Part shown: one piece after another, positions 35,716-45,045 of the stretch
Layout of the letters: the number at the start of each line of letters is the position of its first letter
Position numbering within the stretch: position 1 is the stretch's first letter
DNA from: LMUY01 sp965199005
GTDB lineage: Bacteria; Pseudomonadota; Alphaproteobacteria; Acetobacterales; Acetobacteraceae
Assembly (NCBI GenBank): GCA_965199005.1
Contig: CBDAQK010000006.1
Location: forward strand, 2,418,001-2,482,000
DNA length: 64,000 bases
Reading direction: 5' to 3'
Program-made: the position numbers and the translations under genes
The notes under the pieces: generated by a model
What the model saw: the letters and a program-made list of their open reading frames with translations, nothing else
Databases searched by the model: none
What the model was told of the DNA's origin: nothing

Positions 35716-35961
35716 TCAATCGTCCCCGCATTCGCAACCAGAGGTTGGGCCGGTGTCACGCCGCACCACGTGATGGTCGATCCACTCGGACACCAAGCGG
35801 CGCGCCTCGTTGATGGAGGCCTCTGGATGGTGGATGCGGTACAGAACTGTGCAGGCACGGAAAGCGTCCATGTCCGCATTTCCGGTGGCGCGCAATTCAC
35901 GGTAGGCGGTGACAACCGCCCGCTCGCATCGCCGCCCGATCACCATCTGGTCGCGTCCCAA
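35716..35961 (-). CDS. small hypothetical protein
   Basis: About 81 residues, rich in Arg, His and Glu, with a helical middle (FRACTVLYRIHHPEASINEA) and a Cys-x-Cys at the end (SGCECGDD). The family is not recognised. TTG 35961 is preferred because GGAG lies about 7 nt upstream. TTG 35991 or ATG 35946 are alternatives. It precedes the GDPD gene on the same strand. Confidence 0.6.
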   Translation of the reverse strand: MGRDQMVIGRRCERAVVTAYRELRATGNADMDAFRACTVLYRIHHPEASINEARRLVSEWIDHHVVRRDTGPTSGCECGDD

Positions 35962-36054
35962 CTCTTCTCTCCAGTTGCGAGTCCGTCGCAATCGCTAAGG
36001 ATCGTAAGCGTATGGGCTGCACGCATCAAGGGCATCGTTGTGATGAGCCCCCGA

Positions 36055-37122
36055 TTAGCCCCGAACAGCCTCCGCAATGGCGTGGCCAACATCCATGGTC
36101 CCCGCCTGGCCGCCCATATCACGCGTGCGAGGGCCACCTTCGCGCAATAATGCTTCAAAACTGTCAATGATCGCCTTGGCGGCCTCACCCTCTCCCAAAT
36201 GATCCAGCATCATCGCCGCTGACCAAATTTGACCAATCGGGTTGGCAATCCCTTTGCCCGCGATATCCGGCGCAGAGCCATGTACCGGCTCGAACATCGA
36301 CGGGTGCAGCCGCTCGGGATTGATGTTCGCGGACGGCGCTATGCCGATCGATCCCGCCACGGCGGGGCCGAGGTCGGAGAGGATGTCGCCAAAAAGGTTG
36401 GAGCCAACCACGACGTCGAACCAATCGGGATGCTGCACGAAATGGGCGCAGAGGATGTCGATGTGATACTGCGCCGTCTCGATATCGGGATAATGCGCCT
36501 TCATGGCCGCAAACCGCTCGTCCCAATACGGCATGGTGATCGTGATGCCGTTGGACTTGGTGGCGGAGCTGACATGCTTGCGTGGCCGGGTGCGGGCCAG
36601 TTCGAATGCATATTTCATGATCCGGTCGGTGCCGCGGCGGCTGAAGACGCTCTGCTGGCTGACGAACTCATGCTCCGTCCCGCCGTACATGCGGCCACCG
36701 ATGGAGGAATACTCACCCTCGGTATTCTCACGCACGACCACGAAGTCGATATCGGCCTCGGTCCGGCCCGCCAACGGGGTGCGGGCACCCGGCATCAGCC
36801 GGCACGGGCGGACAGAGGCGTATTGGTCGAAGCCGCGGCGGATGGGGATGAGCAGGCCCCAGAGCGAAATATGGTCGGGCACGCCTGGCCAGCCCACCGC
36901 ACCAAGCAGGACGCTGTCGGACTCACGCAATTGATCGAGACCGTCCTCCGGCATCATCGCCCCGGTCCGCGTATAGGTTTCGCAGGACCAGTCGTAATGC
37001 GTGGGCTTCAGGGTGAAGCCGAACCGGGTCGCGGCGGCGTCCAGCACCTCGAGCGCGGCGGGGACGACTTCCTTGCCAATTCCGTCCCCGGGAATGACAG
37101 CGATTTTATAGGTACGTTCCAT
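36055..37122 (-). CDS. tartrate dehydrogenase-like (isocitrate/isopropylmalate dehydrogenase family)
   Basis: A 355-residue beta-decarboxylating dehydrogenase using NAD. Landmarks are AVIPGDGIGKEVVPAALEVL, DFVVVRENTEGEYSSIGGR (phosphorylation-site-like loop), SNGITITMPYWDERF, and GSNLFGDILSDLGPAVAGSIGI with EPVHGSAPDIAGKGIANP. The pattern fits the tartrate dehydrogenase/decarboxylase (TtuC) branch better than LeuB. ATG 37122 is preferred; the longer frame to 37248 runs into the ELM1-like gene. The acceptor is probably tartrate, malate or a related 2-hydroxyacid. Confidence 0.9.
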   Translation of the reverse strand: MERTYKIAVIPGDGIGKEVVPAALEVLDAAATRFGFTLKPTHYDWSCETYTRTGAMMPEDGLDQLRESDSVLLGAVGWPGVPDHISLWGLLIPIRRGFDQYASVRPCRLMPGARTPLAGRTEADIDFVVVRENTEGEYSSIGGRMYGGTEHEFVSQQSVFSRRGTDRIMKYAFELARTRPRKHVSSATKSNGITITMPYWDERFAAMKAHYPDIETAQYHIDILCAHFVQHPDWFDVVVGSNLFGDILSDLGPAVAGSIGIAPSANINPERLHPSMFEPVHGSAPDIAGKGIANPIGQIWSAAMMLDHLGEGEAAKAIIDSFEALLREGGPRTRDMGGQAGTMDVGHAIAEAVRG

Positions 37123-37153
37123 CGCCGGAAAATGCGTCCACTCGGGCGCTGGG

Positions 37154-38170
37154 TCAATCGACGGCTTGTGGACCCATCGACATGCGGGAGCGGATTTCGC
37201 TCGCCACCCGCCCGGCCTCGTCGAGCGGCGTGCGTGGCCAGAGCGCAAGGGAAGGCCCGAGCGGGCGCGCCTGGCCTGCGTGATACAGCAATTCGTGCAG
37301 CCGGCGGTGCGAAGGCTTGTCCCCCATGCTGGCGATGTAGACGGGGGCCTCGCCGCCGCATGCCTCGCTGATCATGGCAGGCGAGTCGCCCGTCACGATC
37401 GTCACGTCGGCCAGCCCGATCATGCCGGCATAGGGGTTCTCCCCGGGCTCACCCCACCGGTAGAGCACGTGCATGCTGGCGGCGAGCCCGTTCGCCAGCA
37501 CGTTCGTCGCCTCCTGCCCCGTGCGCCGGCTGGTGGTGGCCAATACAGACCCGCCCGCCGCCGCCGCCAAGCGGGCAACCTGCCGGGCCAGCGCTTGCGC
37601 CACGACCGGCCGCATTTCGCCCGCCACCCCGCCGCCGCCAACCAGCAGCGCAATCAGCGGCCGCGGCAAGTGGGAGAGGCGCCCGGCCCACGAGACCCGC
37701 GCCTGCGACAGGACGAGCGGGGAGAGACGGTGCGGCTGCCCCAGCACCTGGAGGATGTTGGGCGCCTTCTGCGTTTGGAGATGAGCAGGCGTGACCAAAA
37801 GGTCGAACAGCCCCGCCCGCCAGCGCGGCAGGCCGCAATGCACCAGGCGGGTTCCGAACCCTTCCCGCAGCCAAAGCGCCACCGCCTCCGATCGCGGGCT
37901 GGTAGAGATCGCCAACGCGGGGCCCTGCGGCGCCGAAAACGGCCAACCCGGCGCCAGCAGCCCGGCCAGCGATCCCCGGCGCGACAACCCGGCCAAATGG
38001 GCCCGCCAGTTCCACGCCAGCGGCACCCGCAAATGCGGAACCCCCAATCGCTCGGCAATGGCAATGGCCTGGTCCGCCGTGCGGTCGAACGGGTCATCCA
38101 AAACCCAGACCGGCGCAGTTGCGTCCGTGGCGGGGCCGCCCGGTTTGCGCAGCGCCATCGGGTCACGCAT
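37154..38170 (-). CDS. ELM1 family protein
   Basis: A 338-residue protein of the ELM1 (mitochondrial fission ELM1-like) family, widespread in alphaproteobacteria and related to nucleotide-sugar-using folds. Landmarks are VWVLDDPFDRTADQAIAIAE, HCGLPRWRAGLFDLLVTPAH, LIALLVGGGG and VTIVTGDSPAMISEACGG. The reaction is unknown; a glycosyltransferase-like role has been suggested for relatives. It sits 31 nt before the tartrate-dehydrogenase-like gene and is divergent from pyrE. Confidence 0.88.
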   Translation of the reverse strand: MRDPMALRKPGGPATDATAPVWVLDDPFDRTADQAIAIAERLGVPHLRVPLAWNWRAHLAGLSRRGSLAGLLAPGWPFSAPQGPALAISTSPRSEAVALWLREGFGTRLVHCGLPRWRAGLFDLLVTPAHLQTQKAPNILQVLGQPHRLSPLVLSQARVSWAGRLSHLPRPLIALLVGGGGVAGEMRPVVAQALARQVARLAAAAGGSVLATTSRRTGQEATNVLANGLAASMHVLYRWGEPGENPYAGMIGLADVTIVTGDSPAMISEACGGEAPVYIASMGDKPSHRRLHELLYHAGQARPLGPSLALWPRTPLDEAGRVASEIRSRMSMGPQAVD

Positions 38171-38241
38171 TGCCGGCAGCCCGGCATGGACGCGCAGGGC
38201 TCCAACCGCTATCGAACCCGCTTTGAAAGCGAGATATCGAC

Positions 38242-38973
38242 ATGCCGGAGCAGCACCAGACCGATTGGGACCGCGACGCAGCGCTGACCACGGCGCGCAT
38301 CCTGCTGGAGATCAAAGCCGTCAATTTTCGTCCTGAGGAACCTTATACCTTTACGTCCGGATGGAAGTCGCCGGTCTACATCGATTGCCGTCGTATCATC
38401 TACTTCCCACGAGCGCGCGCGAAGATCTGCGCCCTGGGTGTAGAGAAGATAGGGCGCCACATCGGGTATGAAACCATCGAAGCCGTTGCCGGTGGCGAGA
38501 CGGCGGGAATCCCGTTCGCGGCCTGGATCGCCGACCGCATGATGGCGCCGATGGCCTATGTGCGAAAGAAACCCAAAGGCTTCGGCCGCAACGCGCTCAT
38601 CGAGGGTGACGTCCCGGAAGGCAAGCAGACCTTGCTGGTCGAGGATCTGACGACGGACGGGCGCAGCAAGATCCAATTCGCCCAGGCCCTTCGCGATGCC
38701 GGGGCGATCGTCAACCACGCCTTCGTCGTGTTCTTCTACGGCGTCTTCCCCGGCAGCTTCGAAACCCTGGCGCAGATGGACGTGCAACTGCACGCCCTGT
38801 GCACTTGGTGGGATGTGCTGGAGGCTTGCCGCGAGCGCCCTTACTTCGCCGAGCCGGCGTTGGCAGAGGTTCGGCGGTTCCTGGAAAATCCGGTCGCATG
38901 GTCTGCCGCCCATGGCGGCGTCGCCAGTGCCGAGGAAGCCATTGCGCGCCGGGCCGAAGCCGCGGCTTCGTGA
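38242..38973 (+). CDS. pyrE: orotate phosphoribosyltransferase
   Basis: A 243-residue type I phosphoribosyltransferase that joins orotate and PRPP in pyrimidine synthesis. Landmarks are YTFTSGWKSPVYIDCRR, VAGGETAGIPFAAWIAD, MAYVRKKPKGFGR and the PRPP loop LLVEDLTTDGRSKI. The C-terminus is about 25 residues longer than in E. coli, as is common in alphaproteobacteria. It is divergent from the ELM1 gene (71-nt gap). Confidence 0.95.
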   Translation: MPEQHQTDWDRDAALTTARILLEIKAVNFRPEEPYTFTSGWKSPVYIDCRRIIYFPRARAKICALGVEKIGRHIGYETIEAVAGGETAGIPFAAWIADRMMAPMAYVRKKPKGFGRNALIEGDVPEGKQTLLVEDLTTDGRSKIQFAQALRDAGAIVNHAFVVFFYGVFPGSFETLAQMDVQLHALCTWWDVLEACRERPYFAEPALAEVRRFLENPVAWSAAHGGVASAEEAIARRAEAAAS

Positions 38974-38980
38974 CGCCCGT

Positions 38981-39400
38981 CTAGGGGAAGTAGGCGTCCG
39001 TCCAGCCAACCAGCCCCGTCGGCTTCACCTTCACCTGCACCCGGCCAAGCCCATGCCGGGTCAGAATCTCTACCCCGCGCTGCTGGTTGAGCAGGGTGCA
39101 GCCGACCATCGGATCGCCAGCGTCACTCGCACCATCCGAAATCTTCCGGGCAACTTCGCTGCGGTGGACCAAATCCTCCTCGGTCTTGCACAGCACCGCA
39201 CCGGGCTCCAGCCGCGGCCCCGAAATTCCGCGGGTGGGAGATATCAAAGGTACCGGCGGCGGTTTGGACGGCGCCACGCCGTCCTGCGAGCCATCGGTGG
39301 CCGTAGGGGCCTCCCGGGTGCGGCGCGCCTGGGCCATCGCCCCCGTTGCGGTGGTAACGCCAAGTGCCACTGCAAGCGCCATTCGTACGAATCGTGTCAT
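38981..39400 (-). CDS. secreted protein of unknown function
   Basis: A 139-residue protein with a Sec signal (MTRFVRMALAVALGVTTATG-AMAQ) followed by a Pro/Ser-rich stretch and a short globular end with conserved-looking Cys pairs (VLCKTEED, VGCTLLN). No family recognised. ATG 39400 is chosen for the signal peptide. It converges on pyrE (7 nt between stops). Confidence 0.75.
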   Translation of the reverse strand: MTRFVRMALAVALGVTTATGAMAQARRTREAPTATDGSQDGVAPSKPPPVPLISPTRGISGPRLEPGAVLCKTEEDLVHRSEVARKISDGASDAGDPMVGCTLLNQQRGVEILTRHGLGRVQVKVKPTGLVGWTDAYFP

Positions 39401-39539
39401 CTGAACTCTTGCCCTCCTGCCACCCTCTCCTAGCGCGCCGCGTGGGCAACAGGAAGCGCCCGACGAACCGGCAGTGGCGGGGGTTCCCCGCACCCCGCCC
39501 GAAGCCTACGATCCTTTTATATTGCTTCTGGAGCCCACA

Positions 39540-40934
39540 ATGCCCGTCCGCCCAAATTCCGCCGCCGCCCGCGACATCGCGCATACGCTGCACCCCTACA
39601 CGGATTTGGTGGCGCACGAATCGGCAGGCCCCCTGGTCATCAGCCGTGGCAAGGGCATCCGGGTGTGGGACGAAGACGGCAAGGAGTACATCGAGACGGT
39701 CGCAGGGCTGTGGTGCGCCTCGCTCGGCTTCGATAACGAGCGGCTGGCCAAGGCCGCCTACGACCAGATGCGCACCCTGCCCTTCTATCATTCGTTCACG
39801 GCCAAATCGCATGGCCCGCTCATCGAACTGTCCGAGATGCTCACCGCCCGCGCCCCGTTGGAGGATTCGCGGGTGATCTTCTCGAACTCCGGTTCAGAGG
39901 CGAATGACACCGCGATCAAGATGGCGTGGTACTACAACAATGCCCTTGGACGCCCGGCAAAGAAGAAAATCCTGGGACGGCACAAGGGCTATCACGGGAT
40001 TACCCTGGCGGCGGCCTCGCTCACCGGCCTGCCCGCCAATCACCGCTCGTTCGATCTGCCGTTGCCGGGCTTCCTCCACACGATGACGCCGCATTATTAC
40101 CACGAGGGCCAGGATGGGGAGAGCGAAGAGGCCTTCGCCAGCCGCTGCGCCGAGGAATTGGAAAAGCTGATCCTGGCCGAGGGCGCCGACACGATCGCCG
40201 CCATGTTTGCCGAGCCGGTCATGGGCGCGGGCGGCGTCATCCTCCCGCCGGCGACCTATTTCGAGAAGATTTGCGCGGTGCTGCAGAAGCACGACATCCT
40301 CCTCGTTGCGGACGAAGTGATCTGCGGCTTTGGCCGGACGGGGAATTACTGGGGCACCCAGACCTTTGGCGTGCAGCCCGATATCATCACCTGCGCCAAA
40401 GCCCTATCGGCGTCGTACCTGCCCATCTCCGCCACGATCGTCAGCCAGAAGGTGTTCCGGCCAATAGCGGAGGAGAGCCACCGGATTGGCACGTTCGGGC
40501 ACGGCTACACCTATTCCGGCCATCCCGTGCCGGCGGCGGTGGCGATCGAGGCGCTGAAGATTTATGACGAAATCGGCATCGTGGACCACGTCCGGGCAGT
40601 GGGGCCACACATGCAATCCGAACTTCGCCGCCGTTTCGCGGGGCACGAATTGGTCGGCGAAATCCGCGGCATCGGGTTGATTGCCGCGGTCGAGTTGGTA
40701 GCGGACAAGGCCACCAGGACCAATTTCGACCCCGCCCTCAAGATGGGTGGCCGGTGGGCAAAGCTGGGCGAGGAGCACGGCGTGATTTGCCGCAGCCTCG
40801 CCAATGACAGCCTTGCCTTCAGCCCACCGCTGATCATCACCGAGGCGGAGATCGACGAGATGCTGGACCGCGTCGGCAATGCGCTGGACGCGTTGGCGGT
40901 ACAAGTCCGGCGCGAGCGGCTAGCGGTGGTCTAA
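39540..40934 (+). CDS. class III (omega) aminotransferase
   Basis: A 464-residue PLP enzyme of the omega-amino-acid:pyruvate type. Landmarks are ARDIAHTLHPYTDLVAHE, FSNSGSEANDTAIKMAWYY, GRHKGYHGITLAAASLTG, ADEVICGFGRTGNYW and the lysine in DIITCAKALSASYLP. GGAG lies 7 nt before ATG 39540. The amino donor is unknown; beta-alanine, GABA, putrescine or a diamine are all possible. Confidence 0.93.
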   Translation: MPVRPNSAAARDIAHTLHPYTDLVAHESAGPLVISRGKGIRVWDEDGKEYIETVAGLWCASLGFDNERLAKAAYDQMRTLPFYHSFTAKSHGPLIELSEMLTARAPLEDSRVIFSNSGSEANDTAIKMAWYYNNALGRPAKKKILGRHKGYHGITLAAASLTGLPANHRSFDLPLPGFLHTMTPHYYHEGQDGESEEAFASRCAEELEKLILAEGADTIAAMFAEPVMGAGGVILPPATYFEKICAVLQKHDILLVADEVICGFGRTGNYWGTQTFGVQPDIITCAKALSASYLPISATIVSQKVFRPIAEESHRIGTFGHGYTYSGHPVPAAVAIEALKIYDEIGIVDHVRAVGPHMQSELRRRFAGHELVGEIRGIGLIAAVELVADKATRTNFDPALKMGGRWAKLGEEHGVICRSLANDSLAFSPPLIITEAEIDEMLDRVGNALDALAVQVRRERLAVV

Positions 40935-40979
40935 CACAGGCAGGCTGTAACACGCTCAGGGGGCGGCGGGGTGAAAGCC

Positions 40980-42173
40980 CTACGCCGCCTCCAGCACCCC
41001 AAGCCCTTCCACCGTCACGAGCAGATCGGCCCGGCGCTCGTCCATGCCGCTCACCGCCTTGGCAATAGCCGCCCCCCCCGACCGAGCAGCCTCGGACGCC
41101 TGCTCCGCACGGCCAATCGCCTCGGCGACGGTGCCGGTGCCAACGGCCACACGCTGCACGCTGCTGGCGATTTCGGCCGTAGCCGCACCCTGTTCTTCAA
41201 CGGCGCAGGCAACCTGGGCTGCCAAGGTGCTGATATCCTCAATCCGCCCAGAGATCGCGCGGATGGCGACGATGCTCCCCTGCGTGGCTGCCTGCATCGC
41301 AGCGATCTGGCCGCCAATCTCTTCAGTGGCACGGGCGGTCTGCGCGGCCAGGTTCTTCACCTCACCCGCGACAACCGCAAAACCCCGCCCGGCATCGCCA
41401 GCCCGGGCAGCCTCGATGGTCGCGTTCAGCGCCAGCAGGTTGGTCTGCGCGGCAATATCGCCGATCAGCCGCACGACGTCCCCGATGCGCCCGGCCGCGC
41501 TGGCCAGTTCTTCGACCGACTCGTCCGTGCGTTTGCTCTCGGCAGCGGCCTGCCGGGCGCTCTCGGCGCTGCGGGCGACTTGGACCGCAATCTCGCCGAT
41601 GGAGGCCGACAACTGCTCCGACGCACTGGCGACCTCTTGAATCCCCTTGGCCGCGACCTCCGCCGCCCCGCGCACGGCGGCCATCTCGCGGGTTGCGCTC
41701 TCCATGCCCTCGACGATTCCCGCCGTGGCGTTGCCGACTGCACCGGCCGCACTGGTTTCGCTGGCAATATCCTTGGCGATCCGGCGTTGGAGACGGCGGA
41801 CGCTATCCAACTGTTCCTGCTGACGGGTTGCCGTAAGGGCAATCGAGGCTTCCAATTCGGCGATCCGTGACTCCAGCTTGGCGTTGGCGCCGCGCAGCGC
41901 GACTTCGCGCCATAGGGCTAGGCCCACGACCCCGCCCGGCCGAACCGGCGACGACGCACCCTCTAGCAGCGGCGACAATCCCCACCAGGCCAACCCGGCC
42001 ATCACCAGCGTACCAGCGAACACGCCGAAGGCTGCCATCCCCCATTCAGACATGTCGGCCCCCGACATCCACAGCAGGCAGGCTCCGAGGCTGCCATAAA
42101 TGACCGTCGACCCAAGGATGAGGAGCACGCCGGCTGGGACGCGATTGGCGTAGGTGTCGGGCAAACGGGACAT
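40980..42173 (-). CDS. methyl-accepting chemotaxis protein-like, no large periplasmic domain
   Basis: A 397-residue membrane protein: two N-terminal spans (AGVLLILGSTVIYGSLGACL; about 25 residues later FGVFAGTLVMAGLAWWGL), a coiled coil, then a methyl-accepting signalling domain with the conserved tip IGDIAAQTNLLALNATIEAA and GFAVVAGEVKNLAAQ. The periplasmic loop between the spans is only a few residues, so it probably senses something in the membrane or cytoplasm. ATG 42173 is preferred over ATG 42206, which would add 11 residues. Confidence 0.9.
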   Translation of the reverse strand: MSRLPDTYANRVPAGVLLILGSTVIYGSLGACLLWMSGADMSEWGMAAFGVFAGTLVMAGLAWWGLSPLLEGASSPVRPGGVVGLALWREVALRGANAKLESRIAELEASIALTATRQQEQLDSVRRLQRRIAKDIASETSAAGAVGNATAGIVEGMESATREMAAVRGAAEVAAKGIQEVASASEQLSASIGEIAVQVARSAESARQAAAESKRTDESVEELASAAGRIGDVVRLIGDIAAQTNLLALNATIEAARAGDAGRGFAVVAGEVKNLAAQTARATEEIGGQIAAMQAATQGSIVAIRAISGRIEDISTLAAQVACAVEEQGAATAEIASSVQRVAVGTGTVAEAIGRAEQASEAARSGGAAIAKAVSGMDERRADLLVTVEGLGVLEAA

Positions 42174-42229
42174 CGCGCACTCAGATCTTGTTCTGAGCGG
42201 AGTCATAGCGACAGGAGGTTAAACTCGCA

Positions 42230-42682
42230 TCAACGTCCTGCGCCGACGCGGCGGCCAACCCAATCGGGCACTGGAATGCCGGGCGGCGCTAGCGCGGCCA
42301 CCCGCTCTGCCTCGCTGCCCTCGAGCGGGGTCGAGCGTCTCGTGGCAAGGTCCACATGCAGGAACATCACCTCCTGCATCGCCACCTCGGCTCCGGCGGA
42401 AACCATTTCGTGCAACAGGTGAATCCGCTTGCCGGAGGCTGCGGCAAGGCGGGAGCGGACCTGCAAAGGCGCCCCCAACCCCACTTCCTGCCGGTAGATC
42501 GTATGGGTCTCGACCGCGAAAACGCTGCGGCGTGTGGTTGCCCGGTACGCGGCCCCAAGCCCGGCTAGCTCAAGCCAGGCATCGGTTCCGCGATCGAAGA
42601 CGAGGACGTAATAGGCCAGATTCATGTGACCGTTGGCGTCCAGCCACTCGGGCTGGACGTGGTCGTAATGTTCGGCCCACAC
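42230..42682 (-). CDS. hot-dog-fold thioesterase
   Basis: A 150-residue acyl-CoA thioesterase of the 4HBT group: the hallmark WLDANGHMNLAYYVLVFDRG places the catalytic region near the N-terminus, with VETHTIYRQEVGLGAPL following. Similar proteins are annotated as carnitine-related thioesterases. GTG 42682 is separated by only 2 nt from the DUF2076 stop, so the two genes are coupled. Confidence 0.9.
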   Translation of the reverse strand: MWAEHYDHVQPEWLDANGHMNLAYYVLVFDRGTDAWLELAGLGAAYRATTRRSVFAVETHTIYRQEVGLGAPLQVRSRLAAASGKRIHLLHEMVSAGAEVAMQEVMFLHVDLATRRSTPLEGSEAERVAALAPPGIPVPDWVGRRVGAGR

Positions 42683-42684
42683 CG

Positions 42685-43521
42685 CTAGGTGGAGCTGTCG
42701 TCGAACCCGCTGCTATCCGGCACGGAATTGTCCCAGCCATCGCTGCCCTGGCTGTTATCGGTAAAGCCGCCACCATCCCCTGGGCCGCCTTGGGTGGCGT
42801 TGTCCCAGTCCGAAGCCGGGGCTGCATTGCTGTCGCCGTAATTGTTGATGATGGTCTCGCTTTGAGGGGCGCCAAAGCCTTCGCCCCCGAAGCCCCCCCC
42901 ACCGCCAAAACCGCCACCGCCGGCGCCATGCCCGGAGAACATGTCCATCAGCAGGTTCGCGCCGACGACGCCGCCGGCCACGCCCGCCGCGGTGGTCAAC
43001 GCGGACCCGAGGAAGCCGGAGCCGGAGCGTTGGAACATGCCGGGTTGCGTGTTCGGCGGATATTGCGGCGCATAGGGCTGTGGCGGGGGCGCATATTGCG
43101 GTTGCGCAGCCCCCTGGTTCCACGGCGATGGCCGTGGCGGCGGCGGTGCCGCTGACCCGGCGGCGCCACCGAACAGGCTGCCGAGGAAGCCGCGAGACTG
43201 GCCCTGCTGGGGCGCTGACGCCGATTGCTGCATCTGCTGCATCTGCTGCCGCATCTGGTCCATTTCCGCCTGCATCCGCTGCAACCGGCTCGCAGCCTCG
43301 GCCAACGCGGCCTCCTGGACCACGGCCATCTGGGTGACCCGGTAGCGCGCTTCTGGATGGCTCGCAAATTGGTCGGCAATGAAGCGGTCCGCCTCCGGGT
43401 CGATCGGCGGCAGGCTGGGCTGGGTGGTCGGGACGCTACGGGCGAAGGCGCCGCCAGCGCTCGCACTCCCCCCCACCCGGGCTACGAATTGGGAGATCAG
43501 GTCGCGTTCCTCGTTGGTCAT
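42685..43521 (-). CDS. DUF2076 protein
   Basis: A 278-residue DUF2076 protein. The N-terminal domain (MTNEERDLISQFVARVGG...DRFIADQFASHPEARYRVTQMAVVQEAAL) is followed by a coiled coil rich in Met/Gln, a Pro/Gln-rich linker, a Gly-rich patch and a hydrophilic Asp/Ser-rich tail. Function unknown; relatives occur as periplasmic or membrane-associated proteins but no signal peptide is visible here. AAGG lies 7 nt before the ATG. It is coupled to the thioesterase gene. Confidence 0.93.
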   Translation of the reverse strand: MTNEERDLISQFVARVGGSASAGGAFARSVPTTQPSLPPIDPEADRFIADQFASHPEARYRVTQMAVVQEAALAEAASRLQRMQAEMDQMRQQMQQMQQSASAPQQGQSRGFLGSLFGGAAGSAAPPPPRPSPWNQGAAQPQYAPPPQPYAPQYPPNTQPGMFQRSGSGFLGSALTTAAGVAGGVVGANLLMDMFSGHGAGGGGFGGGGGFGGEGFGAPQSETIINNYGDSNAAPASDWDNATQGGPGDGGGFTDNSQGSDGWDNSVPDSSGFDDSST

Positions 43522-43595
43522 CGGATCACCTTAAAGGGGATTTCGTACAGACTCGGCCTATTCCACCGTCGACATGGCCCGGCTTGCGCCAGGGT

Positions 43596-44033
43596 TCAAG
43601 CCGGGTGTGCCGCCAATACCCGCAGTCGCGGAGCCTCGATGGCCGGGCAGCGGTCCATCACCACGGCCAATCCGCCGGCCCGGGCGCGCTCCGCCGCTGC
43701 CATGTCGACGACGCCAAGTTGCAGCCATACGCTGCGGGCGCCCAGCCGGACCGCCTCGTCCACCACGGCCCCCGCCTGATCGGAGGCGCGGAAGATGTCG
43801 ACCATGTCGAGCGGGCCCGCCTCCTCCAGGGAGGCCACAACCGGCTGCCCCTGGATCGTCTGGCCGGCCAAGCCTGGATTGACCGGGATCACCGTCCAGC
43901 CGCGCCCAAGCAGGAATCGCATGACCCCGTAGGACGGACGGTCCGGCCGGTTGGACGCCCCGACCATCGCGATGCGGCGTGTCTCGCCCAGGATGCGAGC
44001 GATTTCGGCGTCGTCTAATCCATCACGTGCCAC
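43596..44033 (-). CDS. CoA-binding domain protein (YccU-like)
   Basis: A 145-residue Rossmann-fold protein of the CoA-binding/YccU family, with RRIAMVGASNRPDRPSYGV near the N-terminus, the IPVNPGLAGQTIQG loop and VWLQLGVVDMAAAERAR. GTG 44033 has AGGAG 7 nt upstream. It is divergent from glyQ (60-nt gap). Confidence 0.93.
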   Translation of the reverse strand: MARDGLDDAEIARILGETRRIAMVGASNRPDRPSYGVMRFLLGRGWTVIPVNPGLAGQTIQGQPVVASLEEAGPLDMVDIFRASDQAGAVVDEAVRLGARSVWLQLGVVDMAAAERARAGGLAVVMDRCPAIEAPRLRVLAAHPA

Positions 44034-44093
44034 GGCGAACTCCTTTGGTGATGCACCTTGCCCTGCATCGCCCTTTATTTAAGGTGCGCCGCC

Positions 44094-44978
44094 ATGAACC
44101 CGGCCGCGCCCTCATTCCAAGACATCATCCTGCGCCTGCACGCCTTTTGGGCGAAGCAGGGCTGCGTCATCCTTCAGCCCTACGATGTGGAGATGGGGGC
44201 AGGCACGTTCCACCCTGCGACCACCCTGCGTGCCCTGGGTCCAAAACCCTGGCGCGCCGCCTATGTGCAGCCCAGCCGCCGCCCGAGCGACGGGCGGTAT
44301 GGCGAAAATCCCAACCGCCTGCAGCATTACTACCAGTATCAGGTCATCATGAAGCCGGCGCCCGACACGGCGCAATCGCTCATGCTTGCCTCCTACGCCG
44401 CGATTGGCCTCGACCCGGCGGTCCATGACATCCGCTTCGTCGAGGATGATTGGGAAAGCCCGACCCTCGGTGCCTGGGGCCTCGGCTGGGAGGTCTGGTG
44501 CGACGGGATGGAGGTGGGACAATTCACGTATTTTCAACAGGTTGGCGGCATCCCGGTGGCCGTGCCGTCCTTCGAGATGACTTACGGGCTCGAACGCCTG
44601 GCCATGTACATCCAGGACGTCGAACGGGTGTACGACCTGGATTTCAACGGCGCCGGCGTCAGCTACGGCGACGTGTTCCTGCGGGCCGAACGCGAATATA
44701 GCGCGCATAATTTCGAGCACGCCGACACGGCGATGCTCGCACGGCACTTTGCCGATGCCGAACGGGAATGTGCCGCGCTGTTGGCGGTGAAGCTGGCAAT
44801 GCCGGCCTACGACCAATGCATCAAGGCCAGCCATTTGTTCAATCTGCTCGACGCCCGTGGCGTCATCAGCGTCACGGAACGGGCCGCCTATATCGGCCGG
44901 GTGCGGGCCTTGGCAAAGGGCTGCTGCGAGGGCTGGCTGGCGGGCGAGACGATTGCCTCCACCATGGCTGCCGAGTAG
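44094..44978 (+). CDS. glyQ: glycine--tRNA ligase alpha subunit
   Basis: A 294-residue catalytic subunit of the bacterial alpha2-beta2 glycyl-tRNA synthetase, which activates glycine and charges tRNA-Gly. Landmarks are SFQDIILRLHAFWAKQGCVI, DVEMGAGTFHPATTLRALG, NRLQHYYQYQVIMKP and the DDWESPTLGAWGLGWEVW stretch. AAGG lies about 7 nt before ATG 44094. It is followed by glyS after 67 nt. Confidence 0.97.
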   Translation: MNPAAPSFQDIILRLHAFWAKQGCVILQPYDVEMGAGTFHPATTLRALGPKPWRAAYVQPSRRPSDGRYGENPNRLQHYYQYQVIMKPAPDTAQSLMLASYAAIGLDPAVHDIRFVEDDWESPTLGAWGLGWEVWCDGMEVGQFTYFQQVGGIPVAVPSFEMTYGLERLAMYIQDVERVYDLDFNGAGVSYGDVFLRAEREYSAHNFEHADTAMLARHFADAERECAALLAVKLAMPAYDQCIKASHLFNLLDARGVISVTERAAYIGRVRALAKGCCEGWLAGETIASTMAAE

Positions 44979-45045
44979 CCGGACCACTGCTGTTCAACGG
45001 CCGTGATTTCAGCCAAACCGACATCCCACCTGCGCTGAGAGCCTG

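Noticed and set aside
42685..43521. Possible phase-variable repeat in the Gly/Gln-rich part of the DUF2076 gene
   Set aside because: The low-complexity codons are varied, not an exact short repeat, and are normal for this family.
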